This document shows positions 34,086-44,228 of a stretch of 62,525 nt of DNA, one piece after another. This DNA is from Flavobacterium orientale (lineage in GTDB: Bacteria; Bacteroidota; Bacteroidia; Flavobacteriales; Flavobacteriaceae), in the NCBI RefSeq assembly GCF_014638005.1, contig NZ_BMFG01000002.1, positions 1 to 62,525 on the forward strand, in the 5' to 3' direction. The notes below the pieces were generated by a model that had not been told where the DNA came from, made no database searches, and saw only the letters and a list, made by a program, of their open reading frames with translations. Every line of letters starts with the position of its first letter. The first letter of the stretch is position 1. A program made the translations under genes and the position numbers.

Positions 34086-34538
34086 ATGAATGTAAAACAT
34101 TTCAGAGTTCGAGTAAGTGGGGAGCATTTGCAGAACGATCAAAACGCCATCAATCAATTTTTGAATGAGGTAACGGTACAAAAAACAGCTACAAACTTTA
34201 TAGCCGGTATGATAGATTATTGGTCAGTATTGGTTTTTTATGAGCCAAAAATTTTAAAACCAAGAGAATCCAAAGAAAGTGAGAAAGTGTCTGTTTTGAA
34301 TTATGATGAATTAAGTCAAGAAGAAAAAAACACGTTAAGTTCATTGAAAAGTTGGAGAACAGAAAAATCGTCAAAATTGGGATTACCACAATATATGATT
34401 TGCCATAATTCAGAATTGATGACGATTGCTAAAATTCGGCCCCATTCAATTGATGAGTTGAAACGAATCAAAGGTTTTGGAGAAAATAAAATCTCCAGAT
34501 ACGGGAATGACATCATCTCTTTGTTACAAGCCAGTTAA
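34086..34538 (+). CDS. HRDC-domain protein
   Basis: A 150-residue protein. Residues about 72-148 form an HRDC domain (LSSLKSWRTEKSSKLGLPQ, MTIAKIRPHSIDELKRIKGFG), the helicase-and-RNaseD C-terminal nucleic-acid-binding module, here without any helicase or nuclease. The N-terminal 70 residues are unrecognised. The close link to two ssb genes suggests a role with single-stranded DNA. A terminator follows directly. Confidence 0.88.
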   Translation: MNVKHFRVRVSGEHLQNDQNAINQFLNEVTVQKTATNFIAGMIDYWSVLVFYEPKILKPRESKESEKVSVLNYDELSQEEKNTLSSLKSWRTEKSSKLGLPQYMICHNSELMTIAKIRPHSIDELKRIKGFGENKISRYGNDIISLLQAS

Positions 34539-34544
34539 ATTTTT

Positions 34545-34576
34545 AAAAACATCTGCTCCGGCAGATGTTTTTTTTG
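34545..34576 (+). terminator. Rho-independent terminator
   Basis: The stem AAAACATCTGC / GCAGATGTTTT around a 4-nt loop is followed by T residues, 7 bp after the HRDC gene. Confidence 0.88.
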
Positions 34577-34610
34577 TATATTTAAAGTTCTAATATTAAA
34601 ACACTTAGCC

Positions 34611-35087
34611 ATGGGTATCAAAAGTTATCAAGGAGAAATGATTGGAAAAACAGCTCCGGAGCAAGAAAAAATATGTGTTGAAAACTATATGAACAGGGCG
34701 GTTGTGAGTTTTTCTGCTTCTCAAAACATTCTGGAAGTGATGGATGCAATTGTAAAAAATGGCATTTCAGGCGGTCCAATTGTCTCAGAAAATAACGAAG
34801 TTATTGGAATCATTTCTGAGGGAGATTGCATCAAACAAATTTCAGAAAGTAAGTATTATAATCTTCCAATGGATGATATGAGTGTGCAACGTTTTATGAC
34901 TCCAAACGTAATTTGTGTTGCTCCCGATGAAAATTTACTAGACGTAGCCAATAAATTTTTATCCACAAAAAAACGAAATTTCCCTGTGGTTCATCAAGGT
35001 AAATTAATTGGTTTGATTAGTCAAAAAAATGTATTGAAAGCGGTTTTACAGTGGTCGGGTTCCAATTGGCATATTGCCAATCAATAA
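34611..35087 (+). CDS. CBS-domain pair protein
   Basis: A 158-residue protein with two tandem CBS domains (about 25-85 and 90-150: ILEVMDAIVKNGISGGPIVSE and LLDVANKFLSTKKRNFPVVHQG). CBS pairs bind adenine nucleotides and act as sensors. No other domain is attached, so the partner is unknown. The last 7 bases overlap the convergent deacetylase gene. Confidence 0.88.
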   Translation: MGIKSYQGEMIGKTAPEQEKICVENYMNRAVVSFSASQNILEVMDAIVKNGISGGPIVSENNEVIGIISEGDCIKQISESKYYNLPMDDMSVQRFMTPNVICVAPDENLLDVANKFLSTKKRNFPVVHQGKLIGLISQKNVLKAVLQWSGSNWHIANQ

Positions 35088-35983
35088 TAAAACTCTTTTG
35101 CTATTCTGAATGTGTTTGCATGAGCTTCAACGATTGTTTTGAGTTCTGGCGAATAACCACCTCCCATGCTTACTTGAATCGGAATTTCATGTTTTTTACA
35201 CAATTCAAAAACAAGGGCATCTCTTCTTTTGCAACCTTCAATAGAGCAGGAAAGCTTTCCTAGTTTGTCGGTTTTTAAAATATCAACACCCGCTAAGTAA
35301 AATATAAAATCAGGTTTTTGTTGATTACTAATTTTAGGTAATGTCTCTGTAAGTATTTCTAAATATTTCTCATCAGTAGTTCCGTCTGCCAAAGCAATAT
35401 CCAAATCTGACACTTCTTTTTTAAACGGATAGTTGGATTTTCCATGCATGGAAAAAGTAAAAACCGATGGGTTGTTTTGAAAAATTTCTGCTGTTCCATT
35501 TCCTTGATGAACATCCAAATCAACTATTAAAATGCTTTTTGCCAATTGATGATCTAACAGATATTGAGCCGCAATGGCTTGATCATTTAACAAACAAAAA
35601 GCCTCACCACGATTGGTATATGCATGATGTGTTCCTCCAGCAATATTAAAAGATATTCCGGCTTCAAAAGCTTTTTTTGCCCCTATGATGGTGCCTTCGG
35701 CAATTCGCAATTCCCGTTCAACCAATACGGATGACAAGGGGAAACCAATTTTTCGAACGGCTCTTGGTTCTAAGCTCAATTGCAACAAATCTGAGACATA
35801 TTCTTTTGAATGCACTGCCAAAACTGATTTCAAATCGCAGCGTTCCGGTTCAAAAAAATCAGATGAAACGGCAGTTCCTTCATGCATTAATTGTTGGGGT
35901 AACAATTCATATTTCATCATCGGAAAGCGATGACCTTCAGGTAATGGATGCTTGTAAATGGGATGAAAAGCAATAGGAAACAT
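35081..35983 (-). CDS. Histone deacetylase-family protein
   Basis: A 300-residue zinc-dependent deacetylase-like enzyme (arginase/deacetylase fold). Zinc and catalytic motifs are recognisable: GGTHHAYTNRGEAFCLLND, VDLDVHQGNG, FYLAGVDIL and SMGGGYS with the catalytic Tyr. Bacterial homologues act on acetylated polyamines, acetoin-like compounds or acetyl-lysine; the substrate cannot be assigned. Its ATG overlaps the stop of the upstream gene by one base (TAATG). Confidence 0.92.
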   Translation of the reverse strand: MFPIAFHPIYKHPLPEGHRFPMMKYELLPQQLMHEGTAVSSDFFEPERCDLKSVLAVHSKEYVSDLLQLSLEPRAVRKIGFPLSSVLVERELRIAEGTIIGAKKAFEAGISFNIAGGTHHAYTNRGEAFCLLNDQAIAAQYLLDHQLAKSILIVDLDVHQGNGTAEIFQNNPSVFTFSMHGKSNYPFKKEVSDLDIALADGTTDEKYLEILTETLPKISNQQKPDFIFYLAGVDILKTDKLGKLSCSIEGCKRRDALVFELCKKHEIPIQVSMGGGYSPELKTIVEAHANTFRIAKEFYY

Positions 35984-37419
35984 TAATCTTCAAATTTTCT
36001 AAAAACGAATTCATTTGTTTTCCAATCTTTATATCCTAAAACAAAATGACTTCCTCTTTTAAAAAAAACAATTGTTGAAGACTCCTTATTGTTATCTATA
36101 AAATTCATTAGTTTGTCCATTCCTGTAGCTTGAACAGCACGCGTAATAGGATTTAAATTTTGATCGAATAAGGCGTCAAATGAAACACTTTTGTATTTGT
36201 ATCCATTTTTATTGTTATAAAAGTAAGATTCATAACCTCCTTCGCCATTTAGAATCAAAATTCCATTTATGGCTAAATCAGCCAATAATCCCCAACCGGG
36301 ACTCTTTTCCTTACTGCTGATGCCACCCATGGTAACCAAATAATTGGAGTGGTTTTTGTAAACCGAAATTGCAGGATTAGTTTTGTGTAGTCGTTTAAGA
36401 AATGATTTTGTATTTTTAATTTTTACGGGTTGATCAGTCTCTGAATTTTCATATCTGAACTCCGAATTTTTAAAATTAATGGATTCTTTTAGGTTTACTT
36501 TATGTTCTTTTAAAATTTCGCCTTTTAAATTTTTAATGGAAAAAGCAAATTCATTTGAATTAGAAACTTGTTCAAAAATGAGTCCATCCATAAAATAACT
36601 ATTGTTTTTATAGCTACCATTTAATGGGGAAACAGGAATTTTATAATCGGTTACACTTGCACTTTTTGAATCAAACTCAAGAACATGTGTAAAATTACTG
36701 TTGTAATTCAGTAGCAAATAATACTTGTCATCATGGAAAAAAAGTTTTCGCTTAACATAAGAATCCATCAAGGTAAAAGGATAATTATTTTCAAAAGACA
36801 TTATTGGAAAAGGTGATAAATCATCGTCTTTTTTATTAAAAAAAACCGCTTTTAAGGATAGCGATTTATTGTCATTATCTGTAAATTGAATTTTTGACAG
36901 ATCAAATTTTCTTGTTTCAGGAGCATCCAAATTTTTAAATGTAAAGCTCACGATTTCATTTTTAGTCTCTTCAAAAGTTAAAACATGAAACGATTGTTCA
37001 GCGTTAAAACAAGTTATTATATTTTCATTGTTTATTTTAAAATCAAATGGGTCTTTTCGGAATATTTTATTTTCAAAATCAACAACAATCCTAATAATGG
37101 ATTGAAAATTATCTTTTGTTGTAAACAAGGTTATTTCTTCCTCTTCAAAACTATGTCCAACAATATATTCTTCTTTTTTTAATTCAATTTTTGCTGATAT
37201 GGAATCTGTTTTTCTGAATCCTACACTAAATTTATACGTAACAATCTCATTTGGATAGTGAAGAAGCATATACGATTCATGGTTTCTTTCATCAACAAAA
37301 GGATAAATAGAAACAATGGAATCCTTGTTTTGTTGAATTGAAAACGAATTCAGAACTTTTTGCGAAAAAGTGACACAAGAGATTCCAAAAACAAATAAAA
37401 AAGTCAATATGGTTTTCAT
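35983..37419 (-). CDS. Exported protein of unknown function
   Basis: A 478-residue protein starting at ATG 37419, which gives the signal peptide MKTILTFLFVFGISCVTFSQ; the frame is open to a TTG 14 codons upstream that would mask it. The mature part is beta-rich with many Phe/Tyr/Asn and could be a propeller-like fold, but no family is recognised. It is translationally coupled to the deacetylase by TAATG. Location: periplasm or cell surface. Confidence 0.7.
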   Translation of the reverse strand: MKTILTFLFVFGISCVTFSQKVLNSFSIQQNKDSIVSIYPFVDERNHESYMLLHYPNEIVTYKFSVGFRKTDSISAKIELKKEEYIVGHSFEEEEITLFTTKDNFQSIIRIVVDFENKIFRKDPFDFKINNENIITCFNAEQSFHVLTFEETKNEIVSFTFKNLDAPETRKFDLSKIQFTDNDNKSLSLKAVFFNKKDDDLSPFPIMSFENNYPFTLMDSYVKRKLFFHDDKYYLLLNYNSNFTHVLEFDSKSASVTDYKIPVSPLNGSYKNNSYFMDGLIFEQVSNSNEFAFSIKNLKGEILKEHKVNLKESINFKNSEFRYENSETDQPVKIKNTKSFLKRLHKTNPAISVYKNHSNYLVTMGGISSKEKSPGWGLLADLAINGILILNGEGGYESYFYNNKNGYKYKSVSFDALFDQNLNPITRAVQATGMDKLMNFIDNNKESSTIVFFKRGSHFVLGYKDWKTNEFVFRKFED

Positions 37420-37457
37420 GAAAGGAAACTTTAAAATTAAAGTAACTTTATCTTTAT

Positions 37458-38147
37458 TCAATTTGTTAGTAACGGAATGATTTGGGTAATATTTTCAAAT
37501 GATTTAAAATTGGGATGATTGATTTCAAAGTCAATTTTTTCATATTCCCATGTGGTGTGATATGGAATATGAATGGCGTGACCACCAATATTCAAAACCG
37601 GCAAAACATCTGATTTTAAGGAGTTGCCAATCATAACAAAATTATTGGGTTCGATATCTAAACGGCCCAACATTTTTTTATAATCCACATCTGTTTTGTC
37701 ACTCATGACTTCAATATGGTGAAAATAATGTCCGATTCCTGAATCATGAAGTTTTCGGTGTTGGTCTTTTAAATCACCTTTTGTGGCCACGATTAATTTG
37801 TGTTTTCCGTTTAGTTGTTGCAAAACACTTTCAACTTCCGGTAATAATTCTACCGGTTTTTGCAATAATTCTCTTCCAATCTGTATGACTTTTGCAATGT
37901 TTTGACCGGAAATCGATTGGTTCGTCAATTCCAAAGCCGAATCAATCATGGATAACGTAAACGCTTTTATGCCAAAACCATATAAAGGTAAATTTTTGAT
38001 TTGATGGTTTAATATCAATCCAAGAATTTCCTGTTTTGAGGCAAAATCCTGAAACAACTCACAAAAGCGTTCTTGAGCTTCGTCAAAATAAGGTTCGTTG
38101 TGCCATAAGGTATCGTCGGCGTCAAAAGCGATTATAGTTGGGGTCAT
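37458..38147 (-). CDS. HAD-superfamily hydrolase
   Basis: A 229-residue phosphatase-like enzyme. HAD motif I is FDADDTLW (residues 8-15, with both catalytic Asp), motif II is VATKGD, the motif III lysine follows in VDYKKML, and motif IV is IGNSLKSDV. Cap helices lie between motifs I and II. Substrate unknown. It lies 19 bp downstream of the subtilase gene. Confidence 0.93.
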   Translation of the reverse strand: MTPTIIAFDADDTLWHNEPYFDEAQERFCELFQDFASKQEILGLILNHQIKNLPLYGFGIKAFTLSMIDSALELTNQSISGQNIAKVIQIGRELLQKPVELLPEVESVLQQLNGKHKLIVATKGDLKDQHRKLHDSGIGHYFHHIEVMSDKTDVDYKKMLGRLDIEPNNFVMIGNSLKSDVLPVLNIGGHAIHIPYHTTWEYEKIDFEINHPNFKSFENITQIIPLLTN

Positions 38148-38166
38148 TTGATCTTTATTATGGGAT

Positions 38167-39822
38167 TTATTTTTTTATTATTTTGTTGATGATTTTTTTA
38201 TCACTAAAATCGATATGTAAAAAATACACTCCACTCTCTAATTGAGATAGATCAATTTTTGTCTTCGTATTTTGTAATGACTTAACAAATCTACCCGCCA
38301 CATCATAAATTTGAATTGAATCTATCTCATCAAAATTAGATGGCACATAAAGAAAATCATTTGTGGGGTTGGGGTATAAATTAATTTTCATATCTGAACT
38401 AAAATTAGTAGTAGATAAGGTCTCTAAATAAGTTAAAGCATTAAAAGCATTTACTCTACCTGCTCCATAATATTGATCCCATCCCAAAATGTCTTCTGTA
38501 GGATTGCCAACTTGATCTTGAGCAGTATCTCTTAATATCGTTCTAATTTCTGTGACAGTTAGGTTAGGATTAATTGACAACATCAAACTAACAACTCCTG
38601 CAACTAATGGAGTTGCCTGAGAAGTACCTCCCCAATATGATCCATAATTAGTATTTGATGTATGAGATAGTCCATAAATGAAATTTCCGGGAGCAATTAC
38701 ATCAATGTGACTACCATAATTGCTTCCACTTGTTGGACTCCAAAAGAAGGGCACAGTTCTATGATCATTAGGGTTGGTTGATCCTACAGCTATCGTGTTT
38801 GCAAAAGCGGCTGGATAATAACTAATATTGTTGTTAAAATTCATCATACAAGCTATTACAGGTATATTTTGATTATAAGCCAAATTTATTGCATTTTCAT
38901 AAGCAACAGAGTAGCCACTACCCCCAATAGATATACTTATTACATCTACATCTCGATTTATAGCATAGTAAATAGATGAAATTATATTTGAAGTAAAACC
39001 CGAATTATTTTGATTAAGCACTTTCAACGGTAAAAGTTTGCAGTTCCAATCTACTCCGGCATATCCAATGCTATTATTGGCATTTGCAACTGCTATTCCA
39101 GTAACATTCGTTCCATGACCGTGATCATCTGTGGGGTCGTTGTCATTATTTACAAAGTCCCAACCTACGATATCATCAACATATCCATTATTGTCATCAT
39201 CTAATCCATTAGCTTGCTCTTGAGTGTTAAACCAAAATCTACCACTAAATTCAGGATGATCCATTTTAATTCCTGAGTCAATAACAGCCATCACAATGTT
39301 TGGACTTCCTGTGGTAATATCCCAGGCTTCAATCATATCCACATCTGCATCTAAAACAGAAGGGCTTAACGAGAATGTGCCGTTGTTATGTAAACCCCAT
39401 TGTCTAAAAAAAAACTGATCATTTGGGGTTGTTGATAAAGGAATAAAACGTTCTAATAAATTTACATTTACATTTTGTTTTATACCGGAACCATGTGCAA
39501 TGTAATCAGGCTCAACATAATCAAATAGATTAGTTTCCTCTAATTTTTTAATTATTGAGTCTATGTTAACCTCAGATTCAAAAACAACAACCAATGGATT
39601 TCCATTTAAAGTTTCAGAACTTGAAATATTTAATTTTTTTATCTCCTTTATAGCGTATTCATCAAACAAAAAGTTCAATTCTTCCAATTCATTTAAATTT
39701 GTAACAGTCTTTTGTGTGTCTTTTTTTAAACCTAAAATTATTCTACTTCCAGAAAATAACAGTTCCTGAGCATTCATACCAATTGATATAAACAACATTA
39801 CAGCAATTAACTTTTTTTTCAT
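38167..39822 (-). CDS. Exported subtilisin-like (S8) peptidase with T9SS sorting domain
   Basis: A 551-residue protease. Signal peptide (about 1-18), propeptide region (to about 130), then a subtilase domain with the triad in AVIDSGIKMDHPEF (Asp), DDHGHGTNVTGI (His) and GGTSQATPLVAG (Ser). The C-terminal ~75 residues (INLYPNPTNDFLYV, IYDVAGRFVKSL, LESGVYFLHI) are a type A T9SS sorting domain, so the enzyme is secreted by the gliding-associated type IX system. Likely an extracellular or surface protease. Confidence 0.95.
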   Translation of the reverse strand: MKKKLIAVMLFISIGMNAQELLFSGSRIILGLKKDTQKTVTNLNELEELNFLFDEYAIKEIKKLNISSSETLNGNPLVVVFESEVNIDSIIKKLEETNLFDYVEPDYIAHGSGIKQNVNVNLLERFIPLSTTPNDQFFFRQWGLHNNGTFSLSPSVLDADVDMIEAWDITTGSPNIVMAVIDSGIKMDHPEFSGRFWFNTQEQANGLDDDNNGYVDDIVGWDFVNNDNDPTDDHGHGTNVTGIAVANANNSIGYAGVDWNCKLLPLKVLNQNNSGFTSNIISSIYYAINRDVDVISISIGGSGYSVAYENAINLAYNQNIPVIACMMNFNNNISYYPAAFANTIAVGSTNPNDHRTVPFFWSPTSGSNYGSHIDVIAPGNFIYGLSHTSNTNYGSYWGGTSQATPLVAGVVSLMLSINPNLTVTEIRTILRDTAQDQVGNPTEDILGWDQYYGAGRVNAFNALTYLETLSTTNFSSDMKINLYPNPTNDFLYVPSNFDEIDSIQIYDVAGRFVKSLQNTKTKIDLSQLESGVYFLHIDFSDKKIINKIIKK

Positions 39823-39862
39823 ATGTTTAGTTTTAAAAATTCTTCTTCAAGAAGGTTACAAT

Positions 39863-41920
39863 TTAACTTATCAACGCCCCATTATCCACCCCATCCGCAT
39901 CCGGATTTACAAAAACCAAATTCCCTTCGGCATTATTGGTCATTAAAATCATCCCTTGACTTTCAACACCACGTAAGGCTCTTGGTGCTAAATTCACTAG
40001 TACCGTAACTCGTTTTCCAACGACTTCTTCCGGGGAAAAATGTTCTGCGATTCCCGAAACAATTGTTCGGACATCAATTCCTGTATCCACTTTTAAAACC
40101 AATAATTTATTGGCTTTAGGCATTTTTTCGGCTTCTAAAATCGTTCCAACGCGTATATCTAGTTTTGAAAAATCTTCAAATGTGGTAGTTTCCTTTTGAG
40201 GCTCAACAGTTCTGTTTTCCATTTTGTTTGCAGTTTTTGTGGCTTCTAATTTGTCTATTTGTTTTTGTATTTCGGCATCGTCAATTTGAGCAAATAAAAT
40301 TTCAGCTTGACCGATTTGATGACCTGGTTTTAACAATTCCGATGTTCGGGAAACTTTCTCCCAACTAATCGATTCAGTTTGTAAAATGCTAACCAACTTA
40401 TTTGAAGTAAATGGTAAAAAAGGCTCCGACAAAATCCCCAAAGCAGTCGCGATTTGCAATGCCACATACATTTGCGTTTTTACCCTTTCAGGATCTGTTT
40501 TCACCATTTTCCATGGTTCTTCGTCGGCTAAATATTTATTTCCTAATCGAGCCACATTCATCAATTCGCCTTGTGCTTCTCTAAATCGGTATCGTTCAAT
40601 TGAACTTGCAATCACGGCCGGATAGGCTTTTAATTCTGCTAAAGTCTGTTCATCAACTTCCGAAAATTCATTCGGTTGAGGAACAATTCCATCATAGTAT
40701 TTATTCGTCAAAACAACTACACGATTTATGAAATTCCCATAAACCGCCGCCAATTCATTATTATTTCTCGCTTGAAAATCCTTCCAAGTAAAATCATTGT
40801 CTTTCGTTTCCGGAGCATTTGCTGTCAAAGCATAACGCAAAACATCTTGTTTATCCGGAAAATCAACCAAGTATTCGTGTAACCAAACCGCCCAATTTTT
40901 AGAAGTTGATAATTTATTTCCTTCCAAATTCAAAAATTCATTCGCCGGAACATTGTCAGGCAGAATAAAACTGCCTTCGGCTTTCAACATTGCTGGAAAA
41001 ATAATGCAATGAAAAACGATGTTATCTTTTCCAATAAAATGAACCAATTTCGTGTCTGCATCTTTCCAATACGGCTCCCAATCTTTTCCTTCTCTAGCTG
41101 CCCATTCTTTGGTGGAAGAAATATACCCAATCGGAGCATCAAACCAAACATACAGTTTCTTGCCTTCGGCACCTTCCACAGGAACATCAATTCCCCAATC
41201 CAAATCTCTCGTTACGGCTCTCGGTTTCAAACCATCATCTAACCACGATTTCACCTGACCCAAAACGTTGGTTTTCCAATCATTTTTATGACCAACTAAA
41301 ATCCATTCCTTCAAAAAATCATCATATCTGTCTAATGGTAAAAACCAATGTTTCGTTGATTTCAAAACCGGAGTTTCGCCCGTAATTGTAGATTTCGGAT
41401 TAATCAAATCGGTTGCATTCAACGTTGACCCACATTTTTCGCATTGATCGCCATAAGCTTCCTCGTTGCCGCATTTCGGACAAGTTCCCACCACAAAACG
41501 ATCGGCCAAAAATTGATCTGCTTTCGCATCATACAATTGTTCATTCGTTTCCTCAATAAAATCGCCGTTCTCATACAATTTTCTAAAAAAAGCAGAAGCT
41601 GTTTCGTGATGAATTTTAGACGAAGTCCGCGAATAATTATCAAACGAAATTCCGAAATCCTCAAACGATTTCCGAATAATTCCGTCATATTTATCTATCA
41701 CTTCCTGAGGCGTAATTCCTTCTTTTTTGGCTTTCATCGAAATCGCCACGCCGTGTTCATCACTTCCGCAAATAAACGCCACATCTTTCCCCTGCAAACG
41801 CAAGTAACGAGCATAAATATCAGACGGAACATAAACGCCCGCCAAATGCCCAATGTGAATCGGTCCGTTTGTGTAAGGCAATGCCGCCGTAATCGTATAT
41901 CTTTTTGGATTATCTATCAT
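39863..41920 (-). CDS. metG: Methionine-tRNA ligase with C-terminal tRNA-binding domain
   Basis: A 685-residue class I synthetase. The start is ATG 41920 (MIDNPKRY); the open frame extends nine codons to a TTG that adds nothing family-like. HIGH is at 22-25 ([11 protein letters not shown]), a zinc-binding [17 protein letters not shown] follows, and the KMSKS-like loop reads KLSTS. The last ~110 residues form a Trbp111/EMAP-II-like tRNA-binding domain ([18 protein letters not shown]). Complete. Confidence 0.96.
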   Translation of the reverse strand: MIDNPKRYTITAALPYTNGPIHIGHLAGVYVPSDIYARYLRLQGKDVAFICGSDEHGVAISMKAKKEGITPQEVIDKYDGIIRKSFEDFGISFDNYSRTSSKIHHETASAFFRKLYENGDFIEETNEQLYDAKADQFLADRFVVGTCPKCGNEEAYGDQCEKCGSTLNATDLINPKSTITGETPVLKSTKHWFLPLDRYDDFLKEWILVGHKNDWKTNVLGQVKSWLDDGLKPRAVTRDLDWGIDVPVEGAEGKKLYVWFDAPIGYISSTKEWAAREGKDWEPYWKDADTKLVHFIGKDNIVFHCIIFPAMLKAEGSFILPDNVPANEFLNLEGNKLSTSKNWAVWLHEYLVDFPDKQDVLRYALTANAPETKDNDFTWKDFQARNNNELAAVYGNFINRVVVLTNKYYDGIVPQPNEFSEVDEQTLAELKAYPAVIASSIERYRFREAQGELMNVARLGNKYLADEEPWKMVKTDPERVKTQMYVALQIATALGILSEPFLPFTSNKLVSILQTESISWEKVSRTSELLKPGHQIGQAEILFAQIDDAEIQKQIDKLEATKTANKMENRTVEPQKETTTFEDFSKLDIRVGTILEAEKMPKANKLLVLKVDTGIDVRTIVSGIAEHFSPEEVVGKRVTVLVNLAPRALRGVESQGMILMTNNAEGNLVFVNPDADGVDNGALIS

Positions 41921-42138
41921 AAAATTTTGTTTATCGCCAAGTCGCAAAGCTGCAAAAAGGCAACTGTTAAAGTTTTCTGATGCAAAAATAAGTTTTTTAT
42001 CGCACAGACAAGAGGCATTGGCTTTAGAGATTGCATTTTATTTTTTCAAGAAGCTATTCTGAGAGCGATTCAATTTCATAAAAACGTTGTTTCAAACAAG
42101 AAATAGTTGTTTATTTGTTAGATGAAAATCAGTGAATC

Positions 42139-43104
42139 ATGAAAAAAATACTAACCCTTACACTGCTCTCACTATTTTTCAACGCAAATGCACAAATGGA
42201 AAAAAAAATGATTGTTCCTCCTTATTTACAAAAAGGCGACACGGTTGCCATTGTAGCCACTGCCCGAAAACATTTGAACGACGATTTGAAAAACATTCAA
42301 GAATTTCTTGAAAATTGGGGTTTAAAAACCGTGATTGGTTCCTCAATTGGTTTAGACAATAAGCAATTGGCAGGAACGGATGAAGAGCGGGCAAAAGATT
42401 TTCAAACCCAAATGGATAATCCGAATGTGAAAGCTATTTGGTGCGTTCGAGGCGGATATGGAACGGTTCGAATGGTTGATTTACTCGATTTTTCTAAGTT
42501 CAAGCAAAATCCAAAATGGATTATTGGTTTTAGTGATGTAACGGTTTTACATTCTCATTTAAATAATTTGGGTTTTCAATCCATTCACGGAATGATGCCG
42601 GTGAATATTCCGAGAGCTACACCCGAAGCCAAAGAAAGTTTGCGAAAGGCCTTGTTTGGAAAAAGCCTTTCATACATCATTCCTTATGACGCAATGAATA
42701 AAACGGGTGTTGCAAGAGGCGAATTAGTGGGTGGAAATCTTTCCATAATTTATAGTTTATTTGGTTCTGAATCTGCGATTGATTGCACCGATAAAATACT
42801 TTTCCTTGAAGATTTAGATGAATATTTATATCACATCGACCGAATGATGATGAACCTCAAACGCAACGGTTGCCTTGAAAGTTTGAAAGGAATCGTTATT
42901 GGAAGTATGACTAAAATGAACGACAACGACATTCCTTGGGGAAAAAATGCTTTGGAAATTATTCAAGAGGTAACTAAAAAATACAATATTCCGATGGTTT
43001 TTAATTTTCCTGCCGGACATATTCCTGACAATCGAGCGTTGATTTTTGGACGACAAGTTTTGTTGGAAGTTACGGAAAGCGGGACGATTTTGAAGTTTGA
43101 ATAA
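42139..43104 (+). CDS. LD-carboxypeptidase (S66 family), exported
   Basis: A 321-residue peptidase with a signal peptide (FFNANAQ). The S66 catalytic residues are seen as Ser in GFSDVT, Glu in FLEDLDEYLYHIDR and His in FPAGH. Family members cut L,D bonds in muropeptides during peptidoglycan recycling; most are cytoplasmic, so export of this one is worth noting. It lies 32 bp upstream of yraN on the same strand. Confidence 0.92.
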   Translation: MKKILTLTLLSLFFNANAQMEKKMIVPPYLQKGDTVAIVATARKHLNDDLKNIQEFLENWGLKTVIGSSIGLDNKQLAGTDEERAKDFQTQMDNPNVKAIWCVRGGYGTVRMVDLLDFSKFKQNPKWIIGFSDVTVLHSHLNNLGFQSIHGMMPVNIPRATPEAKESLRKALFGKSLSYIIPYDAMNKTGVARGELVGGNLSIIYSLFGSESAIDCTDKILFLEDLDEYLYHIDRMMMNLKRNGCLESLKGIVIGSMTKMNDNDIPWGKNALEIIQEVTKKYNIPMVFNFPAGHIPDNRALIFGRQVLLEVTESGTILKFE

Positions 43105-43136
43105 AGTATAAAGAATGATGAATTTAGATTTTTATC

Positions 43137-43496
43137 ATGGCAGAACACAACGAATTAGGTAAGTTTGGCGAAGAACAAGCGTTTGAATACCTTCAAGCAA
43201 ATGGTTATGAAGTTTTGGAAACCAATTGGACTTTTCAAAAAGCGGAGGTTGATATTATAGCACAAAAAGAAAACACGCTTGCTATTATTGAGGTAAAAAC
43301 CCGTTCTTCAATAGATTTTGGTTTGCCACAAGATTTTGTTAAACCCAAAAAGATTCAGCTTTTGGTAAAAGCAGTTAATGAATATGTCATTCAAAACGAT
43401 TTGGATGTTGAGGTTCGATTTGACATCATTGCCATTCACAAAGAAGGTAACAACTTATCAATTGAACATTTAGAAGATGCCTTTTACTATTTTTAA
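43137..43496 (+). CDS. YraN/UPF0102 family nuclease-like protein
   Basis: A 119-residue protein with a restriction-endonuclease-like fold: GEEQAFEYLQANGYEVLETN, the acidic KAEVDIIAQK and IIEVKTRSS, which together form a PD-(D/E)xK site. The family is widespread and thought to process Holliday-junction or other DNA intermediates, though its role remains uncertain. Length is typical. Confidence 0.93.
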   Translation: MAEHNELGKFGEEQAFEYLQANGYEVLETNWTFQKAEVDIIAQKENTLAIIEVKTRSSIDFGLPQDFVKPKKIQLLVKAVNEYVIQNDLDVEVRFDIIAIHKEGNNLSIEHLEDAFYYF

Positions 43497-43505
43497 GGTG
43501 TTATA

Positions 43506-43538
43506 TTTGTAACAAATTGTATTTTAGTATTATATTTG
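43506..43538 (+). promoter_or_regulatory. Bacteroidota-type promoter (-33/-7) of the 43561 gene
   Basis: TTTG at 43506-43509 and TATATTTG at 43531-43538 are separated by 21 bp, matching the TTTG-N(17-23)-TAnnTTTG pattern of the primary sigma factor in Bacteroidota. The start codon is 22 bp downstream of the -7 box. Confidence 0.65.
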
Positions 43539-43560
43539 TCAGGAAATAAATCACACAACT

Positions 43561-44220
43561 ATGAAAACGATTTCTTCCGTTGTAGAACACTACATCAAAA
43601 CTAAACCATTTTTATTGAGTGCATTGTCACAAGGAATCATAAACTTGACTTCTTTGGCAAGAAACATGATGCCTGAATTGGAGCAAGAATTGGGCAAAGA
43701 TGTGAAACAAGGAGCTATTGTGATGGCTTTAAAAAGGTTGTCAGAAGATTTAGATTTTCGTTTGAACCACAGAATTTTAAAAGTGTTGAAAAACCTTGGA
43801 GAAATTACGGTTCGTTCCTCATTAACCGATTATACTTTTGCCGTTTCTGATACTATTTTAGACAAACAAGCCGATTTAATCTCTGAAATTAATTCCTATC
43901 AAGATATTTTTTATACATCCTCAAGAGGTGTAAATGAAACCAATATTGTAGTAAGTGATGTAGTAAGCCATTTGGTTTTGAAACATTTTTCCAACGAGCG
44001 TTTGTTTCAAAAACAAGATAAATTAGCTTCAATTACCGTAAAACTTCCAAAAGATAATGTTTCGGTTCCGGGAGTTTATTATTATATTTTTCAACGCTTG
44101 GCTTGGGAAGGAATCAGCATCAACGAAGTAATTTCTACCTCAAACGAGTTTACTGTTTTGGTAAGCGAAGAAGAAGTTGATTTGGCATTTAAAGTGATTA
44201 AAGATTTGAAGAGTTTGTAG
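43561..44220 (+). CDS. ACT-like-domain regulatory protein
   Basis: A 219-residue soluble protein. The first ~75 residues are helical and look like a winged-helix DNA-binding domain (INLTSLARNMMPELEQELG, IVMALKRLSEDL). The C-terminal ~70 residues (VPGVYYYIFQRLAWEGISINEVISTSNEFTVLVSEE) resemble an aspartokinase-type ACT domain, which binds amino acids or other small ligands. The combination suggests a ligand-responsive regulator; both domain calls are by pattern only. It has its own promoter. Confidence 0.65.
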   Translation: MKTISSVVEHYIKTKPFLLSALSQGIINLTSLARNMMPELEQELGKDVKQGAIVMALKRLSEDLDFRLNHRILKVLKNLGEITVRSSLTDYTFAVSDTILDKQADLISEINSYQDIFYTSSRGVNETNIVVSDVVSHLVLKHFSNERLFQKQDKLASITVKLPKDNVSVPGVYYYIFQRLAWEGISINEVISTSNEFTVLVSEEEVDLAFKVIKDLKSL

Positions 44221-44228
44221 GGTCCTAA

